DNA of 64,000 bases, from contig CP099652.1 in assembly GCA_024123955.1 (NCBI GenBank), positions 1 to 64,000 of the forward strand, read 5' to 3'. Source of the DNA: Oxalobacteraceae bacterium OTU3CINTB1. Lineage in GTDB: Bacteria; Pseudomonadota; Gammaproteobacteria; Burkholderiales; Burkholderiaceae_D. The notes below the pieces were generated by a model that worked only from the letters and a program-made list of their open reading frames with translations, was not told the origin of the DNA and searched no databases. The position numbers and the translations under genes are program-made. This document shows positions 46,901 to 57,600 of this stretch, one piece after another; position 1 is the stretch's first letter, and the number at the start of each line of letters is the position of its first letter.

Positions 46901-48598
46901 ATGAAACTGCTCCTGTCGACGGCGCTGCTGGCTGCCTACTCGTGCGCCAGCGTTGCGGCCGCGCCCCAAGCGCCCGGCACGGCCACGGCCAAGATGCTGC
47001 ACAGCGCCCAGCAGCGGATCGACGCCGCCAGCTGGCTCGAGCACGTCACCACGCTCTCGTCGGACGACTTCGAGGGGCGCGCGCCGGGCACGCGCGGCGA
47101 GCAGCTCACCATCGACTATTTGCAACAGCAGTTCAGGAAGCTGGGCCTGGAGCCTGGCAATCCGGACGGCACGTATTTGCAGCAGGTGCCGACGGTCGGC
47201 ATCTCCAGCCACCCGACGATGAGCTACGTGGCCAAGGACGGACCGGCCACCCAGCTGATCTTCGGCGACGACTACGTCGCCTGGTCGGCGCGCGCCGAAC
47301 GGCAAATCGACGTCACCGACTCCGAGCTGGTGTTCGTCGGCTACGGCGTACAGGCGCCGGAATATCGCTGGGACGACTACAAGGGCGCGGACCTGAAAGG
47401 CAAGACCCTGGTCATGCTGATCAACGACCCGCCGCTGCCGGACCCCAAGCAACCCAAGCGGCTGGACCCGGCCGTGTTCGGCGGCGCCGCGATGACCTAC
47501 TACGGCCGCTGGGCCTACAAATATGAAATGGCCGCGAAGATGGGCGCGGCCGGCGCGCTGATCGTGCACGAAGCCAAGGCCGCCGCCTATCCGTACGAAG
47601 TCGTGCGCAACAGCTGGAGCCGGGAAAACTTCGCCATCTTCGACAAGGCGCCGGACCCGGACTTTCCGGCCGTGCCCGGATGGCTGCAGATCGACCGCGC
47701 GCGCGACGTCTTCAAGGCCGGCGGCTTCGATTTCGAGGCGCTGAAAAAGCAGGCGCTCTCGCGCGAATTCAAGCCGGTGCCGCTGGGTGTCAAAATCAGT
47801 GTGAGCGAACTCAACGCCTGGCGCGAGATCGCCTCGCACAATGTCGTGGCGAAGATCGCCGGCTCCGACCCGCAGCTGAAGGACGAAGTCATCGTCTACA
47901 GCGCGCACTGGGACCATTTCGGCATCGATGAAACCTTGCCCGGTCCGCGCACGCAGCAGATCTTCCATGGCGCGCTCGACAACGCCGCCGGCGTCGCCAC
48001 CTTGCTGGAGATCGCCAAGGCCTATAAGGCGTTGCCGGTCGCGCCCAAGCGCACCATCGTGTTCCTGGCGACCACGGGCAAGGAGCGCGGCCAGCTGGGC
48101 GCCAAATACTACACGCGCAACCCGCTGTATCCGATCGACAAAACGCTGGTCAACATCAACCTGCAGGGCATGAACGTCTGGGGGCGCACGCGCACCGTGG
48201 AATTGCGCGGCATGGGCCAGTCGACGGCCGATGATGTGGTGGTGAAAGTGGCGCGCGGCCAGGGCCGCACGGTGCGTCCGGACAGCAACGGCGAGTACGG
48301 CAATTTCTATCGCGGCGACCAGATCGAATTTGCCAAGGCCGGCGTGCCGGTGGTGTATCTCAGCGACAGCCTCGACTTCATCGGCAAGCCGGCCGGCTAC
48401 GGCCGCGAAAAGCTGATGCGCTACAGCGCGCAGCAATACCACACGGTCAACGACGTGGTCGATCCCAAGTGGGACACGCGCGGCGCGGTGGAGGACATCG
48501 CGCTGTTGTTCCAGACCGGCTACCACATCGCGCAAAACAAGGACGTGCCGCAATGGAAGCCGAATGCCGAGTTCCGGCGCAAACAAGGCTCCCGTTAA
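46901..48598 (+). CDS. M28-family peptidase homologue with substituted active-site residues
   Basis: The 565-residue protein has a signal peptide (MKLLLSTALLAAYSCASVAA), a PA-type insert (about 105-300) and an M28 metallopeptidase domain. Conserved are YSAHWDHFG (His 336, Asp 338), ALDNAAGVATLLEIA (bridging Asp 360) and YHTVND (His 514). However, TTGKERGQLG has Lys 394 where the family has the general-base Glu (TAEEKGLLG), with Glu 395 kept, and NINLQGMN has Gln 422 where the zinc-binding Asp of NINMDALN is expected. The SDHFPF segment reads GDQIEF. It may therefore be a pseudo-peptidase that binds rather than cuts peptides. It is exported to the periplasm. Confidence 0.85.
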   Translation: MKLLLSTALLAAYSCASVAAAPQAPGTATAKMLHSAQQRIDAASWLEHVTTLSSDDFEGRAPGTRGEQLTIDYLQQQFRKLGLEPGNPDGTYLQQVPTVGISSHPTMSYVAKDGPATQLIFGDDYVAWSARAERQIDVTDSELVFVGYGVQAPEYRWDDYKGADLKGKTLVMLINDPPLPDPKQPKRLDPAVFGGAAMTYYGRWAYKYEMAAKMGAAGALIVHEAKAAAYPYEVVRNSWSRENFAIFDKAPDPDFPAVPGWLQIDRARDVFKAGGFDFEALKKQALSREFKPVPLGVKISVSELNAWREIASHNVVAKIAGSDPQLKDEVIVYSAHWDHFGIDETLPGPRTQQIFHGALDNAAGVATLLEIAKAYKALPVAPKRTIVFLATTGKERGQLGAKYYTRNPLYPIDKTLVNINLQGMNVWGRTRTVELRGMGQSTADDVVVKVARGQGRTVRPDSNGEYGNFYRGDQIEFAKAGVPVVYLSDSLDFIGKPAGYGREKLMRYSAQQYHTVNDVVDPKWDTRGAVEDIALLFQTGYHIAQNKDVPQWKPNAEFRRKQGSR

Positions 48599-48625
48599 AA
48601 CCTAGCGGGTTATGACACTTCGTAC

Positions 48626-48654
48626 TTGAACCTCTATACAAATTTTTGTATATT
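48626..48654 (+). promoter_or_regulatory. Promoter with overlapping operator palindrome for the higBA-like pair
   Basis: A -35 TTGAAC (48626-48631) and a -10 TATATT (48649-48654) are 17 bp apart. The perfect palindrome TATACAAATTTTTGTATA (48635-48652) covers the spacer and most of the -10, an ideal autoregulatory operator. Transcription would begin at about 48661, the A of the toxin ATG, and no ribosome binding site precedes that ATG, so the mRNA may be leaderless. Confidence 0.75.
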
Positions 48655-48660
48655 AGTGGG

Positions 48661-48999
48661 ATGAGCGATCTAAAGCCTGTGGAGTTTCGAGGAAGTTCCC
48701 TAGACGATCTGCGTGCGTTTCCTGTCGATGCGCGGCGCGAAGCGGGCCACCAGATAGATCGAGTTCAACAGGGACATGATCCAAACGACTGGAAGCCCAT
48801 GGCGAGCATAGGTCCAGGCGTGAAAGAAATTCGGATTCGGGATGCCGCAGGCGCGTTCCGCGTCATTTATGTGGCGAAGTTCGCGGAGGCCATCTACGTG
48901 TTGCATTGCTTTCAGAAAAAAACACAGCAAATACGCAAACAGGATATCGATCTGGCGGCGCAACGCTACCGCGAACTCAAAACGGAGTTGGGAAGATGA
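48661..48999 (+). CDS. RelE/ParE-superfamily toxin (phage Gp49/HigB-like)
   Basis: A 112-residue protein with the Gp49-like pattern: PVEFRGSSLDDLRAFPVDAR, EAGHQIDRVQQGHDPNDWKP, VKEIRIRDAAGAFRVIYVAK and LHCFQKKTQQIRKQDIDLA. This family contains ribosome-dependent or free mRNA endonucleases that are counteracted by a downstream XRE antitoxin (HigBA order, toxin first). The ATG at 48661 follows the palindromic promoter directly. The stop overlaps the antitoxin start in ATGA. Confidence 0.88.
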   Translation: MSDLKPVEFRGSSLDDLRAFPVDARREAGHQIDRVQQGHDPNDWKPMASIGPGVKEIRIRDAAGAFRVIYVAKFAEAIYVLHCFQKKTQQIRKQDIDLAAQRYRELKTELGR

Positions 49000-49277
49000 C
49001 CAAGCAACAATTTGCTAGCGTTTGGGACGCCATTGAGGACACTCCTGTTGAGGCCGAGAACATGAAATTGCGCTCACACCTCATTGTCCAACTTCAAGAC
49101 TATATCGCGCGTGCCGATCTCAATCAAACCGAAGCAGCTAAGCTCTTCAACGTCACCCAGCCGCGTGTCTCCGATCTGATGCGCGGCAAAATCAACCTGT
49201 TCGCCATCGATGCGTTGGTGAATATGGCGGCTGCGGCTGGTCTAAAGGTTGAAATTCAGTTGCGCGACGCTGCCTGA
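48996..49277 (+). CDS. XRE-family antitoxin (HigA-like)
   Basis: A 93-residue protein with a helix-turn-helix, NQTEAAKLFNVTQPRVSDLM, followed by RGKINLFAIDALVNMAAAAG and a short beta end LKVEIQLRD. This C-terminal form is typical of the XRE antitoxins paired with Gp49-like toxins. It would bind both the toxin and the palindrome upstream of the pair. Its 3' end overlaps the convergent thioredoxin-domain gene by 22 bp. Confidence 0.9.
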   Translation: MTKQQFASVWDAIEDTPVEAENMKLRSHLIVQLQDYIARADLNQTEAAKLFNVTQPRVSDLMRGKINLFAIDALVNMAAAAGLKVEIQLRDAA

Positions 49278-50581
49278 TTAAATTCGGCACCCAGCTTTTG
49301 TAGCTGCGCGTGGTTGCGCTGCTCGAAGGCGTCGGCGCCGGCCGCGGCGATATCCGCCCGCAGGCCTTGCCTGGCTTGACCGATGCGCGCGGTGTCCTGC
49401 GGCGACAACTCCATCAAACTGTTCAGATACGTCACGCCCCACTGCAATCGCGTCGCCGATCCGGCCGCCGCGTTCCACGCCTTTTCATACCAGTCGAGCG
49501 CGCCCGCCATGTCGCCGCGCCGCTTCGCGCCTGTCGCCAGGCTCAGCATGAAATAGTAGGGCGAATGCGAGCGCGGCAACTCCGCCAGCAACACCTGCTC
49601 CGCCTGCGCCGACAACCCGGCGTCGTTCAACGCGCTGACCGCGGTGTTGGCCAGCGTATGCCGCTCATACGGATCGGTCGATTCGGCCAGCGCCGCTTCC
49701 ACGCGGTCCCGCACCTCCTGCTGCAAGCCCTGCGTCGACGTGAGCAAGCGCGTCAGCCGCATCTGCAGCCGCACCGCCGCCAGGCGGTCCGGCGCGCCCA
49801 GCCAGAAATCGTCGGCCCATTGCGCGGCCGCGCCGCTGAGCACGGCGGCCAACTCCTCGCGGCGGCCGGCGAACTTGATCAGATTGACGCCGCTATTGCT
49901 CAGGATATCCATGTTGGCGCGCGCCAGGCGCGCATCCGAAAAAATCGCCATCAACACTTCGGCGTTGGCCGCAGCGTCGGCGCCCTTGCCGGCAGTGGCC
50001 AGCTGCGCATGCAGGCCCAGGCGCGCGGCCGCGTCGGCATCGTCGCAAAGGCGCACCAGCGCCAGCAAGGTGGCTGCCAGATCGCGCCCGCCCAGCAAAC
50101 GCCCCTCGTCGGTATCCCAGGAATAATGACTCAGCAACGACCACTCGTCCGCGCCGGGCTTGCGCGCGCCGTCCGGCTCCAGCGCCGCCGCCAGCGCAAT
50201 CGCGGCGCTGGAACCGGATGCATGCACTGCCAGCGCCGTGTCGAAGGCGGCAACGAACAGTTCGCCATCGAGCTCGCAAGGCAGGCGCGTGATCTCGCCG
50301 CCGTCGGGCGCGAACAGCACCAGGGTTGGATAGCTGCGCAGCCCGTAACGCGCGGCCAGCGCCTGGGCGCCGGGCGTGTCGCCATCGAGGTGGCAACACA
50401 ACACCGACGCCGAGCGCCGCACAAATTCATCGCGCGCAAAGATTTCGGCTTTAACGCGATTGCACGGCGGACACCACACCGCGCCCCAGTACAGGAACAA
50501 CGAACGTTGTTGCGAGCGCGCCAGCGCGAAGGCGGCCTCCAGTTCGCCGGCGTGCCGGACTTCATTCCATGCGATGGTCAT
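49256..50581 (-). CDS. Thioredoxin-domain protein with long helical extension
   Basis: The first 120 residues are a thioredoxin fold with WGAVWCPPCNRVKAEIF (CxxC active site), the cis-Pro region YGLRSYPTLVLFAPDGG and no signal peptide. The remaining 320 residues are Ala/Leu-rich and helical, with TPR-like stretches such as GDMAGALDWYEKAWNAAAG. The role is unknown; a cytoplasmic thiol-disulfide or chaperone function is possible. Its start overlaps the stop of nudC by 4 bp (ATGA), so the two are co-translated. Confidence 0.82.
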   Translation of the reverse strand: MTIAWNEVRHAGELEAAFALARSQQRSLFLYWGAVWCPPCNRVKAEIFARDEFVRRSASVLCCHLDGDTPGAQALAARYGLRSYPTLVLFAPDGGEITRLPCELDGELFVAAFDTALAVHASGSSAAIALAAALEPDGARKPGADEWSLLSHYSWDTDEGRLLGGRDLAATLLALVRLCDDADAAARLGLHAQLATAGKGADAAANAEVLMAIFSDARLARANMDILSNSGVNLIKFAGRREELAAVLSGAAAQWADDFWLGAPDRLAAVRLQMRLTRLLTSTQGLQQEVRDRVEAALAESTDPYERHTLANTAVSALNDAGLSAQAEQVLLAELPRSHSPYYFMLSLATGAKRRGDMAGALDWYEKAWNAAAGSATRLQWGVTYLNSLMELSPQDTARIGQARQGLRADIAAAGADAFEQRNHAQLQKLGAEFNQAASRN

Positions 50582-51396
50582 GCTTTAGGACGGTAGGTAT
50601 TCAATAATTTGGCCGCGATCGACACGGTCACCGGCGAATCGGGCCACACATCATCCGGCCCGAACCAGCGGGCGTCGGAGATCTCCGTTTGATCGACGCG
50701 GATCTCGCCGTCCAGATACTCGGCGGTGTAGGCGATCATCAGCGAGTGCGGGAACGGCCACGACTGGCTGCCGAAGTACTGCAGGTTGTGCACGCGCAGC
50801 CCGACCTCCTCGAACACCTCGCGGTGGATGGCCTCCTCGATCGATTCTCCCGCCTCCAGGAAGCCGGCCAGTGCCGTGTAACGCTTGGCCGGCGAATTGG
50901 TGTGCATCGCCAGCAGCACCGAGTCGCCCTTGCGGATCAGCACCATCATCGCCGGCGAGATGCGCGGATACGCGGTCATGCCGCAGTTCAGGCACTTGTA
51001 GCAGCGCTCGCCCGTGAGCCGTTGCATCGGCGTGCCGCAGGCGCCGCAAAAGCGATGCGTGCGCGCCCATTCGGCCAGCTGGAACGCCCTGCCAGCCAGC
51101 CCCAGGAAGCCATCGTCGACCGCGCCGAACAGCGAGCGCAGCCCGTGATAACCGTGCTCCGCATCCACCGGCAGCGGCTGGTCCAGCCATGCCAGTTGAT
51201 AGTAACGCCCCTCCCACGTTCCCAGCGAGTGGATGCGTTCGGCCGGCAGATCGAGCGCCGCGACCTTGTCGGGCTCCGGCAAGCCCAAGGTGGCGTTGCG
51301 CAATAGCAACTCACCGCGGTGGAACACGAAAGTGAGCGCACGGTCGTGCTGTTCGGGATTAATCAGGGGAATAAATGTGGCGGGCGTGAGCAGCAT
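50578..51396 (-). CDS. nudC: NADH pyrophosphatase / NAD-capped RNA hydrolase NudC
   Basis: NudC cleaves NAD(H) and removes NAD caps from RNA. The 272-residue protein has the zinc ribbon CGACGTPM...CYKCLNCG (about 120-145), the preceding LAGRAFQLAEWARTHRFCG, and the Nudix box GFLEAGESIEEAIHREVFEEVGL-type motif with REVFEEVG, followed by the NudC signature QYFGSQSWPFPHSLM. Length and domain order are standard. It is first in a two-gene unit with the thioredoxin-domain gene. Confidence 0.95.
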   Translation of the reverse strand: MLLTPATFIPLINPEQHDRALTFVFHRGELLLRNATLGLPEPDKVAALDLPAERIHSLGTWEGRYYQLAWLDQPLPVDAEHGYHGLRSLFGAVDDGFLGLAGRAFQLAEWARTHRFCGACGTPMQRLTGERCYKCLNCGMTAYPRISPAMMVLIRKGDSVLLAMHTNSPAKRYTALAGFLEAGESIEEAIHREVFEEVGLRVHNLQYFGSQSWPFPHSLMIAYTAEYLDGEIRVDQTEISDARWFGPDDVWPDSPVTVSIAAKLLNTYRPKA

Positions 51397-51602
51397 AGAG
51401 TGAACGAGAAAGGTTACGCGCGAACCCTTATCTTACAGTGTTTCTTATTTGCTTCTTTTGCCTGGCACGCCGTCTTGACAAGGTGATGACACAAGCAACA
51501 CCAAGCGATTGTTTTTAGACCAAGATTTACGCTGCTTTTAGGCGTCTTCTCACTCAATCAGACTAATTGCCGGTAAGATATATTTCCGTCAGGAGATAAA
51601 TT
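51397..51602. promoter_or_regulatory. Upstream region of the giant repeat protein gene
   Basis: About 205 bp between nudC and the repeat protein gene, with AT-rich sequence and a clear AGGAG (51591-51595) 7 nt before the ATG. TAAGATATAT near 51574 could serve as a -10. I found no confident -35 and no palindromic operator. Confidence 0.4.
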
Positions 51603-54600
51603 ATGCCATCGATAGTACCTGGATTCACCACCGACCAAATCATCAGCCTGCAACCCAGCCAGATTGCACTGCTGACGACGGCGGACGTCGCCGCGCTGAC
51701 GACTACGCACATGAGTGTGCTGTCGAGCGCGCAGTTGGCCGCGATCGGCACCAGCCAGTTACGGGCGCTATCGACGCAAAATCTGCGCGTGCTCAGCACC
51801 GACCAGATCGGCCAGGGCTTGACCACCAAGCAAATCCAGGCGCTGACCACCGGACAAATGATCAGCCTGACGAATGATCAATTGGTCCACGGCTTGACCA
51901 CCGACCAGTTCGCCGCGCTGGCAACGGTGCAGGTCGCCGCGCTGACCACCGCGCAGATCGCGCTGGTCGAGGCCGACGACATCGCCGCGCTGCAAACCCG
52001 CCAGGTGGCCGCGCTGAACACGGCGCAACTGCGCGCGCTCAGCACCGCCCAGATCGTCGCATTGACTTCCAGCCAGACCGCCGCCCTGCAGACCCGCCAG
52101 CTGGCCGCGCTGACCACCACCCAGTTGGCCAGCATCGACACCGACGACATCGGCGCCATGACCACGCAACAGCTGGTCTCGCTCGGCACCGCCGCGCTCG
52201 GCGCGCTGAGCACCGACCAGATCGCCGCGCTGCGCACCGCGCAAAGCAGCAGCCTGTCGACCGCGCAAATCGGCGCCCTCGCCAGCGAACAGCTGGCCGC
52301 GCTCGGCACCGCCGGCTTCGCCGCGCTCAAAACCGCGCAGATCGCCGCGCTGACCACCAAACAGTTCGCCGCGCTCAGCACCGACCAGATCGTCGCGCTG
52401 ACGACCGCGCAGACGGCCGCGCTGACCACGCTGCAACTGGGCCAGATGAGCTCCGCCCAATTGGCCGCGCTGGAAACCCAGGATTTCGCCGCGCTCAGGA
52501 GCCTGCAACTGGCCGCGCTCGGCACGGCCACCTTCAGCGTCCTCAGCACCGACCAGATCGCCGCCTTGACGACCGCCCAGGTGGCGGCGCTGCGCAGCGC
52601 CCAGTTGCGCGGCCTGAGCACCGACCAGATCGTCGCGCTGGGTACCCAGCAAGTGGCCGCCCTGACCACCGCGCAAGTCGCCGTGCTGACCCCGGACCAG
52701 GTCGCCGCGATCGAAACGCGCGACATCGCCGCGATGAAAACGGCGCAGGTCGCCGCCTTCACCACCGCGCAGCTGAACGCGCTGAGCGCCGACCAGCTGG
52801 CCGCGCTGACCACCGCGCAAGCGGCCGGCCTGACCACGGCGCAGATGGCGTCGCTGGGCACCGCGCTGCTTGCCGCGCTGGAAACCCAGGACCTGGCCGC
52901 GCTGCGCACCCAACAGATCGCCGCGATCTCCAGCCAGGGCATCGCCGCGCTGGGCACCGGCCAGGTGGCCGCGATGACGACGGCGCAGATCGCCGCACTG
53001 AAAACCGCACAACTGGCGGCGCTGGACACGGCGCAGTTCGCCGCGCTGGGCACCGCCCAGGCCAACGGACTGAGCACGCAAAACGTGGCCGCATTGTCGA
53101 CCTTGCAGTTGAGCGCGCTCAGCACGGCCAACCTGGCCTCGCTCAAAACCCAGCAGATCGCCGCGATGGGCACGGCCCTGATCGCCGCGCTCGACACCGA
53201 CCAGATCGTCGCGCTGAAAACCGCGCAAGCCCAGGCCCTGAGCTCGCTCCAGCTGTCGGCCTTGTCGAGCGATCAGCTGAACGCCATGGAAACCCAGGAC
53301 CTGGCCGCGCTGCGCACGCAGCAGCTCGCCGGCCTGGGCACCGCCAATATCGCCGCGCTGGCCCCCGCCCTGGCCGAGGCGCTGACCACCGCCCAGGTCG
53401 CGGCCTTGTCGACCCGCCACATCGCCGCCCTCGGCACGGCCCAGATCGCCGGCCTGACCAGCGGCCAGGCCGCCGCGCTGACCAGCCGCCAGATCGGCGC
53501 GCTCAGCAGCGATCAGATCGCAGCCATCGAAACGCGCGACCTGGCCGTCATGAAAACCAGCCAGCTCGCCGCCATCGGCACCGGGCAGTTCGGCGCGCTG
53601 ACCACGGAACAGGTCGCAGGCCTGACCTCGCTGCAGACGGCATCGCTGCTGACGCAGCAAGTGGCGGCGCTCAGCACCGCCCAGGTCGTCGCGATGGAAA
53701 CCCAGGACCTGGTGGCGCTCAAGTCGCAACAAGCGGCCGCGCTGTCGAGCGACGCCGTCGCCGCCCTGACGACCACCCAGTTCGCCGCGCTGGCCAGCAC
53801 CCAGCTGAGCAATTTCACCAACAGCCAGCTCGCCGCGCTGACGACGGACCAGATCGTCGCACTGACCACCGCCCAGGCCGCCGCGCTGAGCACCCGCGCC
53901 ATCGCCACCCTGTCGACCGACCAGCTCAACGCGCTGCAAACGGCCGATTTCGCCGCACTGAAAACCGTGCAGATCGCCGCCCTGACCCCGTCCCAGGTGG
54001 CCGCGCTCAACACCGACCTGATCGTCGCAATGACGACCCAGCAGGCCGCCGCCTTGACCGGCCTGCAGCTGCAGGCGCTCACCACCGACCAGCTCGGAGC
54101 GATGGAAATACAGGACTTTGCCGCGCTCAAAACCAGCCAGCTGCTCAGCCTGGGCACCAAGGCCATCGCCACCTTGACCCCCACCCAGGTCGCCGGGCTG
54201 CAAACCGCGCAAATCGCCCAGCTGACTTCGGGCCAGATCCAGATCATGAACTCGGCCCAGCTGGGCGCGCTGACCACGGCGCAAGTGAACGCCTTCAGCA
54301 CCGTCCAGATCGGCTACCTGCTGACCGCGCAAATCGCCGTGCTGACCACCGCCGACTGGGCCGCGCTGAAATCGTCGCAGCTCAACGCCTTGAGCGCGAC
54401 CCAGCTAGCCGCCGTCACCACCGACCAGATCGTCGCATTGACCACGGCGCAGACCGGCGCGCTGTCCACCCAACAACTGGCGCTGCTGTCGACCGACCAG
54501 CTGGTGGCGATGGAAACCCGCGACCTGATCGCCCTCAGAACGCAACAAATCGCCGGCCTCGACACCTCCCATGTCGCCGCGCTGACCACCGCCCAGCTGC

Positions 54601-57600
54601 AAGCGCTGAAAACCCAGCAGATCGCCGCCTTGACCAGCAAGCAGCTGGCGGCGCTGACCACCGACCAGATCGTCGCGCTGACCACCGCGCAAGCGGCCAA
54701 CCTGGGCACCGCGCAGATGGTCGCCTTGTCGAGCGACCAGTTGCTCGCGCTCGAGACCGCCGACCTGGCCGCGCTGAAGACGGCACAACTGGCCGCGCTG
54801 GGCACCGAGCAAATCAGCCTGCTGAGCACCGACCAGATCGTCGCGCTGACCACCCAGCAGGTCAACAACCTGGGCGCGCGCCAGCTGCAGGCGTTGACCA
54901 GCGACCAGATCGCCGCGATGGAAACGCGCGACCTGGCCGCGCTGAGGACCGTGCAGGTGGCCGCCCTGGGCACCGCCAACCTGAACGCGCTGAGCGCCGA
55001 CCAGATCCGGGCGCTGAGCGGTCCCCAATTGAACGGCCTGGGCAGCGCCCAGCTGCAATCGCTGAACACCACGCAAATCGCCGCCCTCAGCACGGCGCAG
55101 GTGGCCAGCCTGTCCACCGTGCAAGTCGCCTTGCTGAGCAGCGAGCAATTGCTGGCCCTCGGCACGGACGCGCTGGCGCGGATGAAAACGGCGCAAATCG
55201 CCGCCATCAAAACCGCCCAGATCGCCGCCCTGGACAGCGACCAGCTGATAGCGCTGACCACCGCGCAAGTGAGCGGCCTGTCCACGCAGCAAATCGCCGC
55301 CCTCGGCAGCGACCAGTTGAACGCGCTGGAAAGCCAGGACTTCGCCGCCCTCAGAACGGTGCAGATCGCCGCGCTGGGCACCGCCATGATCGCCAGCCTG
55401 AGCACCGCGCAGGCCGCCGCGCTGACCAGCGTCCAGGTCGCCGGCCTGGGCACGGCCCAGCTCGTCGCGCTCGGCACCGACCAGTTGCAAGCCTTCGCCA
55501 CCGGCGACGTCGCCGCGCTGAGAACCGTGCAGATCGTGGCGCTGACCACCGACCAGGTCGCCGCGTTGACCAGCGACCAGTTCCGTTCGCTGACCGCCGC
55601 CCAGATGGCGGCGCTCACCAGCGACCAGTTCCGCGCGCTCGGCAACGACCAGATCGCCGCGCTGAGCATGCTGCAAGCGGGCAACCTGACCACCGTCCAG
55701 GTGCGCGCGCTGAGCGCCGGGCAGCTGGCCGCGCTGGAAACGCAAGACCTCGCCGCGCTCAAGACCCAGCAAGTGGCGGCGCTGAGCACCGACCAGTTCG
55801 TGCTGCTCAACAGCGACCAGATCGCCGGCCTGACCGTCACCCAAGTGGCCAACCTGACCAGCCAGCACCTCGCCGCGCTGGTCACCGACCAAATCGTCGC
55901 GCTGGAAACGCGCGACCTGGCCGCGTTGCGGACCGCCCAATTGCAGACGTTTAGCAGCGACCAACTCGGCGCGATCACCACCGACCAGCTGCAAGGCATG
56001 ACCGCCGCCCAGCTGGCGTCGCTGAGCACCTCGCAATTCCAGAGCCTGCTAACCGCGCAGATCACCTCGCTGACCACGCAGCAGGTCGCCGCGCTGGCCA
56101 CCGGCCAGATCGCCAGCCTGACCAACGATCAACTGGCCGCGCTCAACACCGATGAGATCGTGGCGCTCAAGGCCGCCCAGATCGCCGCGTTCAACACCGG
56201 CCACATCGCGCTGCTGAGCACCGACCAGGTCACCGCGCTGACCAGCCCGCAGGTCGCCTCGATGTCGACCGGCCAGCTGTCGTCGCTGAACTCGGACCAG
56301 ATCCACGCGCTGAGCTCGGAAGACTTCGCCGCCCTGAGCGCCGCCCAATTGACCGCGCTCGGCGGCCTGACCAACCTCGGCACCGACCAGATCCAGGCAC
56401 TGACCCAGAACCAGATCGGCGGCCTGAGCACGGCGCAAGTGGCCGCGCTCACCACCGACCAGATCGTCGCGCTGACCACGCGCCAGATCGGCAGCCTCGG
56501 CACCGCCGGCATCGCCGCCTTGAGCAGCGACCAGTTGCGCGCGATCGAGCTGGAAGACGTGGCCCAGTTGAAAGTGCCGCAGCTCGCCGCGCTGAGCACC
56601 GAGCAGGTCACCCAGCTGACCAACGACCAGATCATGTCGCTCACCACCGCGCAGCTCGGCAGCCTGGCGACCGCCCAGATCGCCGCGCTGACCACCGCGC
56701 AAGTGCAGGCGCTGACCACCGCCGAAGTGCTGTCGCTCAAAACCGCGCAGATCGCCGCGCTCGGCAGCGACCAGCTCAACGCCCTCGTCATCGACCAGGT
56801 GCAGGTGCTCAGCTCCGGCCAGCTCAACGCCCTCGGCAGCGCGCAGCTGCGCGCGCTGACCGCCGATCAGATCATCCAGCTCACCACGCAACAATACGCG
56901 CAGCTGGCCACGGCGCAAGTGGCCGCCCTCAGCACGGACCAGCTGGGCGCCATCGAACTGGAAGACCTGGCCGCGCTCAAGACCGCGCAAATCGCCGCGC
57001 TCGGCACCGACCAGATCCAGTCGCTGACGGTCGATCGCATCGCCGCGCTGACTACCGCGCAGACCCAGGCGCTCAGCAGCAATCAATTGCTGGCCCTGAC
57101 CACGACGCAAATCCAGGCGCTGACCACCGACGAATTGCTCGCCCTCAAGAGCTCGCAGATCGCCGCGCTGGCCACCGACCAGCTCAACGCGCTGCTGGCC
57201 GACCAGTGGCAGAGCCTGGGCTCGGCGCAACTGAACGCGCTGACGCCGGCCCAGTTCCAGTCGCTCAGCAACGACCAGATCATCCAGTTGACGACGCTGC
57301 AATTCTCGCAACTGGCGACCGCCCAGATCGCCGCGCTGGGCACCGCCCAGCTGAACGCGATGGAACTGGAAGACCTGGCCGCGCTGATGGGCAACCAGAT
57401 CGCCGCGCTGGGCACCTTGCAAGTCAGCCTACTCGGCCTGACCCAGATCGACAACCTGACCACTGCGCAAGTGGCCGCGCTGACCAGCAACCAGCTGGTC
57501 GCGCTCGGCACCGACCAGCTGCGGGCGATCGCCACCGACGACCTGCAAGCGCTCAAAACGTCGCAGGTGCAGGCGCTGACCACGGTGCAGCTGACCGCGC

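Noticed and set aside
51550-51580. Flagellar sigma-28 promoter before the giant gene (GCCGGTAA)
   Set aside because: The -10-like sequence is close to GCCGATAA but no TAAA lies about 15 bp upstream.
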